DNA of 11,923 nt, taken from assembly GCA_915070235.1 (NCBI GenBank), contig CAJZFM010000040.1:1-11923 (forward strand), in the 5' to 3' direction. A program made the translations under genes and the position numbers. The first letter of the stretch is position 1. Every line of letters starts with the position of its first letter. The DNA comes from an uncultured Capnocytophaga sp. (GTDB taxonomy: Bacteria; Bacteroidota; Bacteroidia; Flavobacteriales; Flavobacteriaceae). Under the pieces are notes generated by a model. That model made no database searches, was not told where the DNA came from, and was given only the letters and a program-made list of their open reading frames with translations. Below are positions 7,705-11,923 of the stretch, one piece after another.

Positions 7705-8616
7705 ATGAAAAAGTTGGTTTTATTAGCAGGATTGCTCTTGGTGGGAGCAGCTTGCAGCAAAAATGATGAAGTAAAACAAGATTCAACTGATGATGGAGGT
7801 CAAGGAAAAGTAACTACTCCCGTAGCAGAAGCACCTGCTGTATATCCAACAGAGAAACAAGGGGATGACCAAAACTACAGAACAACTACTTATGAGTTGG
7901 ATGGTAAAAAGGTAAAGAAAGTAGTGGAGGAGACCTATCAAGATGGTCAAAAAAGAGATGACAGCACTACAGTTACAGAAGTTACTTATACTGATAAAAA
8001 ATACCCCACTAAACTTGTAGAAACAACTAATGGAAATACTCGCCAGTTGGAATACACTTATGACAACAAGAATAGAGTAACTGCTATGGAACTTACCCAA
8101 GGTACCAACAAAGAAAAACGTACCTTTGAATATGATGAAAAAGGGCGTGTTACCAAAGAAGTACATACACAACCTGGTGTAGAGCCTATAACTACTGTCT
8201 ATACCTATCCAGATGATAAAACTGTGGTAGAGAAAAACCCTTCAGATCCTAATAGAACAAAAGTTTATACCTTTGAGAATGGGAATCTTGTAAAGAGTAC
8301 TTACGAATGGAAAGATGCTAATGGTCAAGTAATGATCTCTGAAACATATACCTATAAGTATGATACTACTATAAAGAATACTGAGGCCTCACTTGAGCGC
8401 CAATTGGTGAGGCTGAATTATTTCTACAACCCATTATTTTTCGAAAGAAATAGTAAAAATGTAGTAACTGAGCGTGTATTTGAAGGAGTAGATCATACAA
8501 TACCTCTACAGCCACGAACCACTACTTACACCTATGAGAAAAATGACAAAGGTTATCCTACTAAAGTAACTGAAAAAGGACAGGGTTATGAAACAGTAAC
8601 TCTATTAACCTACTAA
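7705..8616 (+). CDS. Surface-type lipoprotein with Tyr-Asp-like beta repeats (paralog 1)
   Basis: This predicted 303-residue lipoprotein has no function I can name. The signal is MKKLVLLAGLLLVGAAC, with Cys17 as the lipidated residue. The following Ser-Lys-Asn-Asp-Glu resembles the Lys/acidic export signal that sends flavobacterial lipoproteins to the cell surface. After a short linker to about residue 48, the rest is made of units of roughly 20 residues with patterns such as YTYDNKNRVT, FEYDEKGRVTKE, YTYPDDKTV and YTFENGNLVKS. These resemble YD/RHS-type beta repeats of Bacteroidota lipoproteins, without any RHS core or toxin domain. I place the start at ATG 7705, not at an in-frame TTG at 7672, because the TTG lies within the likely promoter and the signal peptide starts cleanly at the ATG. 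The next gene is a paralog starting 13 bases after the stop, so the two are probably one transcript. Confidence 0.8.
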   Translation: MKKLVLLAGLLLVGAACSKNDEVKQDSTDDGGQGKVTTPVAEAPAVYPTEKQGDDQNYRTTTYELDGKKVKKVVEETYQDGQKRDDSTTVTEVTYTDKKYPTKLVETTNGNTRQLEYTYDNKNRVTAMELTQGTNKEKRTFEYDEKGRVTKEVHTQPGVEPITTVYTYPDDKTVVEKNPSDPNRTKVYTFENGNLVKSTYEWKDANGQVMISETYTYKYDTTIKNTEASLERQLVRLNYFYNPLFFERNSKNVVTERVFEGVDHTIPLQPRTTTYTYEKNDKGYPTKVTEKGQGYETVTLLTY

Positions 8617-8629
8617 AATAGATGTTCTT

Positions 8630-9616
8630 ATGAAAAAAGCAATCTTATTAGCAGGTTTGCTCCTTATAGGAGTGGCTTGTAGTAAAAACGATGATAGTAA
8701 GCCAGCAGGTAAAGAAGACGGAAAGGTAGAAAAACCAGACGACAAAGGGAAGGATAAGGACAAACCAACTCCTTCTCCAAGTCCATCCCCTTCTCCTGAG
8801 CCTTCTCCAAGTCCATCACCATCACCAGCTCCTTGGGAGGTAGATCCAGTATTTCCTAAAAAGGTAAAAACGGGTGATCGTAATTATTATGGCCTTGACA
8901 CTTACTTTTTTGAAAATGGAAAAGTGGTAAAGATAGAACGAGAAACTTACGATCGGGGACAAAAAATAGAAGGCGAATTGGAGACAACTACAGTTACTTA
9001 TGCAGGTAAGAAATACCCTTCTGCAGTGGCGTATTCAAGTAAATACTACAATGTCCGATTAGAATATACCTACAACGATAGAAATCAAGTATTGACTGTA
9101 AAAAAGACAGAAAATGGTATTACAAAAACAAAAACATTTGAGTATGATGCCAGTGGAAGAGTAGTCAAAGAAAGTAACCCCGATGTTACTTATGTATATA
9201 CCTATCCTGATGACAAAACAGTCATAAGAACAGAAGCTCTTAGCTATGGAGGGACAAATATCACTACCTATACCATAGAGGGAGGAAACCTTGTAAAGGA
9301 AGTATTACAACTCAAAAATGAAAGAGGACTACTAGAACGAACTGTTGTAACAGTATATGAGTACGACCTCAGTATAAAAAATCCTAATCTATCCATTGAG
9401 ACTAGATTGGTTAAGTCCTATTTCTATGAAAATAAGACTTATTCTCCAGAGACAGTTAGCAAAAATGTATTGACTAAGTGGACTACCACTTCACCTGTTC
9501 ATGAAGAAAATAGCTCAGCCGTCTTTACCTATCAAGAAAATAATCAAGGCTATCCTACCGAGGTAGAAGAAAGAACCAGTGGTAATACACGTAGCTGGAC
9601 AGCATACGAATACTAA
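8630..9616 (+). CDS. Surface-type lipoprotein with Pro-Ser linker and Tyr-Asp-like beta repeats (paralog 2)
   Basis: This 328-residue protein is a diverged paralog of the gene just upstream and likewise has no assigned function. The signal MKKAILLAGLLLIGVAC gives lipidated Cys17, followed by Ser-Lys-Asn-Asp-Asp, again like the flavobacterial surface-export signal. Residues 23-45 are a highly charged Lys/Asp segment, and residues 46-68 are an alternating Pro-Ser linker that the first paralog lacks; it probably holds the folded part away from the membrane. From about residue 70 the repeat-rich part aligns with the first paralog: LEYTYNDRNQVL, FEYDASGRVVKE, YTYPDDKTV, YDLSIKN, SKNVLT and GYPTEV all have counterparts. 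It lies 13 bases after the upstream gene with no promoter visible between, and ends five bases from the convergent gene. Confidence 0.82.
   Translation: MKKAILLAGLLLIGVACSKNDDSKPAGKEDGKVEKPDDKGKDKDKPTPSPSPSPSPEPSPSPSPSPAPWEVDPVFPKKVKTGDRNYYGLDTYFFENGKVVKIERETYDRGQKIEGELETTTVTYAGKKYPSAVAYSSKYYNVRLEYTYNDRNQVLTVKKTENGITKTKTFEYDASGRVVKESNPDVTYVYTYPDDKTVIRTEALSYGGTNITTYTIEGGNLVKEVLQLKNERGLLERTVVTVYEYDLSIKNPNLSIETRLVKSYFYENKTYSPETVSKNVLTKWTTTSPVHEENSSAVFTYQENNQGYPTEVEERTSGNTRSWTAYEY
8771..8817 (+). repeat. Direct repeat encoding the Pro-Ser linker
   Basis: CCTTCTCCAAGTCCATC occurs at 8771-8787 and again, identical, at 8801-8817, a 30-base period inside the Pro-Ser linker of the second lipoprotein. 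The period is a whole number of codons, so gain or loss of one copy would change linker length by ten residues without a frameshift. Confidence 0.85.
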
Positions 9617-9621
9617 ACCTC

Positions 9622-10158
9622 TTATTCCATTATATTGATAGTTAAACAATAGTCTTCTGCCATGAGTTCTACCCATGCGCAGAGGACTTTTTTAGCCTTT
9701 TCAGCCTGTAGGAGGCATTGACTGTATTGGGTGAAAAATTCGGTTGGATATTGGTCAAATATGAAGAAACTACTCTCTGTCCTAAGATGATGACGAATAG
9801 CTATTTCCCCTAAGCAAATATTGGGGAGTGTATAAACAAATATAGCAGGGGAGGGGTAGTAGTTATTGGGGTCTTGTATGGTCTCTTCGTGCCTAAGATC
9901 GGTATCTAGACTTGCCGAATGATTGGCAAAAATAAGTGCTAAGCCTTCTTTCTCTTCCGCAGAGAACCCTTCAAGGAGGTATTCTACCCCCAAGAAAGCC
10001 AGCTTGCTAAGAGCGTCCATCTTAAAGAATTTGGGATAATCAATTCCTAAATGCTTGTAGGCACCCTTGGCGAAAGTGGAGAAATCTCCACCTAACATCT
10101 CAAAAACAAAGGAACCATTAACGATAATGGCTCCTTTATATATCTTACAAGTCTTCAT
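9622..10158 (-). CDS. Short ketosynthase-like protein lacking the catalytic cysteine region
   Basis: This 178-residue protein resembles the small proteins annotated as 3-oxoacyl-ACP synthase in flavobacterial flexirubin-type gene clusters (a match from memory). Residues 77-89 (FANHSASLDTDLR) and 102-123 (PSPAIFVYTLPNICLGEIAIRH) follow the ketosynthase path of a Ser/Asp-rich stretch, then Pro-x-hydrophobic, then PNxxxGEIxIR. Where a ketosynthase would continue into the TACAS active-site loop, this protein reads FFIFDQYP, so the catalytic cysteine is absent. The later KKVLCAWVELM may match the strand usually read as LAGGTE. Full ketosynthases exceed 400 residues, so this is at most an N-terminal-half fold and probably not a condensing enzyme on its own. 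Its ATG overlaps the atpG stop by one base (TAATG), implying coupled translation. A structural, scaffolding or chain-length role is possible but unproven. Confidence 0.6.
   Translation of the reverse strand: MKTCKIYKGAIIVNGSFVFEMLGGDFSTFAKGAYKHLGIDYPKFFKMDALSKLAFLGVEYLLEGFSAEEKEGLALIFANHSASLDTDLRHEETIQDPNNYYPSPAIFVYTLPNICLGEIAIRHHLRTESSFFIFDQYPTEFFTQYSQCLLQAEKAKKVLCAWVELMAEDYCLTINIME
9651..9693 (+). terminator. Predicted intrinsic terminator of the lipoprotein genes, inside the convergent gene
   Basis: AGTCTTCTGC (9651-9660) pairs with GCAGAGGACT (9679-9688) with one G-T wobble. The loop can extend the stem by CATG pairing with CATG (9661-9664 and 9674-9677). Six T residues (9688-9693) follow on the + strand. 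It starts 35 bases after the second lipoprotein stop and lies within the 3' part of the minus-strand gene, so the lipoprotein mRNA would be antisense to that gene's end. Confidence 0.6.
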
Positions 10159-11012
10159 TAACTATTTAGTGCATTGGCTCCAGAGACAATTTCAAGGATT
10201 TCGTTGGTAATAGCCGTTTGTCGGGCTTTGTTATAAGTAAGAGTGAGTTCATCACGGAGGGTGGAGGCATTGTCGGTAGCCTTGTGCATAGCCGTCATAC
10301 GAGCCCCATGTTCGGCTGCTAAGGAATCACGTAGCCCCTTGTATAGCTGTAGCTTGAGATGCTTGGGAATAAGCCCCTCTATAATGGCCTCAGCTGATGG
10401 CTCATAGATAAAGTCGCTCTCTTCTTGCTCTTCTTCTGTTGTGAGCTGTAGAGGCAGGAACACCTCTTCGGTGAGAATCTGAGTGGCAACGTTCTTAAAG
10501 CTATTATATACTAAGATGATACGGTCATAAGTACCCTTGGTGTAGGCATCCATAAGTTCTTGGGCTAAGTCGGCTACCTTTTGGAAGTCCATACGGTCAA
10601 AGAAACCTTCGCAATAGCGACTTACTTTGCCTGTTTTCTTGAGGATATCATTTCCTTTTTTGCCAATAGTGAGTATTTCTACCTCTTTTCCTTCGTATTT
10701 TTCCAAAAGGGATAGGGTATGCTTTACCACAGTAGAGTTGAAAGCCCCGCACAATCCCCTATCAGAGGTGATAGCTACCACAAGAATACGCTTTTCTTCC
10801 TTTTCATGAGGGAGGAAAGGGTTGGTAGTGCCCAAGGCGCTTTTGAGGGATTTAAGAAGGTTTCCTAAAGTATTGGCGTAAGGCTTCATGGCATGAATAG
10901 CCTCTTGTGCTTTTTTGGACTTAGCAGCAGATACCATCTTCATTGCGCTGGTTATCTGCATGGTAGAACTAATTGAGTTGATACGATTACGTATCTCTTT
11001 GAGGTTGGCCAT
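10158..11012 (-). CDS. atpG: F1Fo ATP synthase gamma subunit
   Basis: This 284-residue protein is the central rotor shaft of the F1 motor, turning inside the alpha/beta ring to couple proton flow to ATP synthesis. The N-terminal helix MANLKEIRNRINSISSTMQITSAMKMVSAAK and the C-terminal helix carrying EHGARMTAMHKATDNA and NEILEIVSGANAL are the hallmark sequences of the family. The middle Rossmann-like part has ITSDRGLCGAFN near residues 82-93. The length is normal for the family. It has its own likely promoter just upstream, and the upstream gene on the same strand is an anion transporter, not atpA. The stop codon overlaps the start of the next gene by one base. Confidence 0.97.
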   Translation of the reverse strand: MANLKEIRNRINSISSTMQITSAMKMVSAAKSKKAQEAIHAMKPYANTLGNLLKSLKSALGTTNPFLPHEKEEKRILVVAITSDRGLCGAFNSTVVKHTLSLLEKYEGKEVEILTIGKKGNDILKKTGKVSRYCEGFFDRMDFQKVADLAQELMDAYTKGTYDRIILVYNSFKNVATQILTEEVFLPLQLTTEEEQEESDFIYEPSAEAIIEGLIPKHLKLQLYKGLRDSLAAEHGARMTAMHKATDNASTLRDELTLTYNKARQTAITNEILEIVSGANALNS

Positions 11013-11043
11013 AAATAGATATTAAACAGATTCTTTGCGAGTG

Positions 11044-11076
11044 CAAAAATACGAAAAAATAATGACAAATGACAAA
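11044..11076 (-). promoter_or_regulatory. Predicted promoter of atpG
   Basis: On the minus strand TATTTTTG (11051 to 11044) matches the Bacteroidota -7 consensus TAnnTTTG, identical to the one before the lipoproteins. TTTG (11076 to 11073) lies 21 bases upstream as a -33 box, within the expected spacing. Transcription would start about 25 bases before the atpG ATG. The TTTG is part of the heptad repeats, which offer the same four bases at spacings of 14, 21 and 28. Confidence 0.6.
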
Positions 11077-11159
11077 TGACAAATGATAAATTTTTATAAT
11101 GACAAGTGACTAATGAAGCAGGGAGGATTGGTCATTAGTCACTTGTCAATAGTCATTAA
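11062..11159. repeat. Heptad repeats and 17-bp hairpin between the transporter and atpG
   Basis: Four 7-bp units, ATGACAA three times then ATGATAA, run from 11062 to 11089. After a nine-base AT-rich break, ATGACAA and GTGACTA (11099-11112) are followed by reverse-complement units TCATTAG, TCACTTG, TCAATAG and TCATTAA (11132-11159) that run up to the transporter stop. The perfect inverted repeat TGACAAGTGACTAATGA (11100-11116) with 11132-11148 has a 15-base loop. On the minus strand the hairpin follows the transporter stop by 11 bases but has no T run after it, so a terminator role is uncertain. Confidence 0.85.
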
Positions 11160-11923
11160 TTATTTTCCTCCCCAGAAATAGTATCCTATGATACTGATGA
11201 ACAATATACTGATGATATTGAGCCAAAATCCAGCCTTGAGCATGACTTTCTGAGGAATGAGTCCCGTACCAAAGGCAATGGCATTAGGTGGAGTAGCCAC
11301 AGGGAGCATAAAGGCACAAGAAGCCCCTATCCCGATGATCATGGCCAAGCCCGTAGGATTTACCCCTAACTGCTCGGCGATGGAAATAAATATAGGTACC
11401 AGAAGCGCCGCAGAGGCAGTGTTGGAGGTGAACTCGGTGAGAAATACGATGAAAGTTGATACTAACAATCCTATTATGAAATAGTTCTGCGAACGTATCA
11501 GCTCCACGATGGAATCCACCATCGCCTTGCTGGCTCCGGAGGAGGTGAGCACCGCGCTTAGGGTAAGTCCGCCCCCGAAGAGCATCAGTACCCCCCAGTC
11601 GGTATTCTCTTGGATTTGTTTCCAGCTTACCACGTTGAACACGCAGACCAAGATAGCCGCAGTCATGGCGATTACACTATCGAAATCGGCTATTTTCTCC
11701 AAGCCAAACAAGCCTGCGAGAACTGGGTTGATCTGAGTGGAGAACACCCAGAAGAGTGCCGTAAGGACGAATATAACAATCGCTGCCCACTGTTTTTTTC
11801 CTAAGGTTGTTGCTACCTGATGTGTCTGTTCTCCTTTGGGAGAGATAATAGCGTCCTTGAGATTGGGGCGGAAGAAGATGTAAAGAAAGATAATAGTCAG
11901 AGGCAGAAGTCCTGCCACAATAG
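11160..11923 (-). CDS. SLC13/DASS family sodium-coupled anion transporter (C-terminal part)
   Basis: The frame is open from the window edge to TAA at 11162-11160; about 253 residues are present of a family that usually has 450-600. SLC13/DASS transporters move di- or tricarboxylates, sulfate or related anions inward with sodium. Visible family signs are the motif TSNTAS (164-169 counted from the GTG at 11918), part of the sodium- and substrate-binding hairpin, and PVATPPNAIAFGTG (206-219), matching the conserved C-terminal signature in which a Pro-x3-Asn pattern ends a helix. Around eight hydrophobic segments are present, and a polar loop (about 18-42) separates two of them. The GTG at 11918 is an internal valine, not a start. 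Which anion is carried cannot be decided from this part. Confidence 0.88.
   Translation of the reverse strand, partial: IVAGLLPLTIIFLYIFFRPNLKDAIISPKGEQTHQVATTLGKKQWAAIVIFVLTALFWVFSTQINPVLAGLFGLEKIADFDSVIAMTAAILVCVFNVVSWKQIQENTDWGVLMLFGGGLTLSAVLTSSGASKAMVDSIVELIRSQNYFIIGLLVSTFIVFLTEFTSNTASAALLVPIFISIAEQLGVNPTGLAMIIGIGASCAFMLPVATPPNAIAFGTGLIPQKVMLKAGFWLNIISILFISIIGYYFWGGK

Noticed and set aside
7705..9616. RHS-type toxin or polymorphic toxin system suggested by the Tyr-Asp repeats
   Set aside because: There is no RHS core motif, toxin domain or immunity gene; the proteins are short lipoproteins with only the repeat-like part.
11117..11131. The purine-rich loop AGCAGGGAGGATTGG as a ribosome binding site
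   Set aside because: No start codon with an open frame follows at usable distance on the + strand.

Overview
The window looks like chromosomal DNA from a Bacteroidota bacterium, most likely Flavobacteriia and possibly a Capnocytophaga-type organism; the genus is a guess from protein style, not a search. The reasons are a complete set of alternative complex III genes in Bacteroidota order, promoters of the TAnnTTTG (-7) type, few Shine-Dalgarno sites, and lipoproteins with a Cys-Ser-Lys-Asn-Asp-Asp/Glu start like the flavobacterial surface-export signal.

Positions 1-7478 (+ strand) hold the alternative complex III (quinol:cytochrome c oxidoreductase) operon: the 3' end of actA (multiheme cytochrome c), then actB (Tat-exported fused molybdopterin-like/iron-sulfur protein), actC (NrfD-like membrane subunit), actD (DUF3341), actE (monoheme cytochrome c lipoprotein) and actF (second large membrane subunit). 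Together they take electrons from membrane quinol, pass them through the iron-sulfur clusters and hemes, and hand them to a terminal oxidase. The operon ends in a strong hairpin straight after actF. The cytochrome oxidase genes that often follow in relatives are absent here.

Positions 7479-9616 (+ strand) are visibly more AT-rich. A promoter-like site drives two tandem paralogous lipoproteins rich in Tyr-Asp-type beta repeats, which are probably surface exposed. A likely intrinsic terminator for them lies inside the convergent neighbour.

Positions 9622-11923 (- strand) hold, in transcription order, the 3' half of an SLC13/DASS anion transporter gene, atpG (F1 ATP synthase gamma subunit) with its own promoter, and a short ketosynthase-like protein whose start codon overlaps the atpG stop. 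atpA, the usual upstream neighbour of atpG, is not there.

The most unusual signal is in the spacers. Four intergenic gaps (434-517, 3631-3693, 7503-7537, 11062-11159) are built from 7-bp units, each gap with its own unit sequence, and the units mostly turn into their reverse complements partway through to make hairpins. In the atpG spacer the units also carry the likely -33 promoter box. I saw no tRNA, rRNA, CRISPR array, insertion sequence or replication origin.
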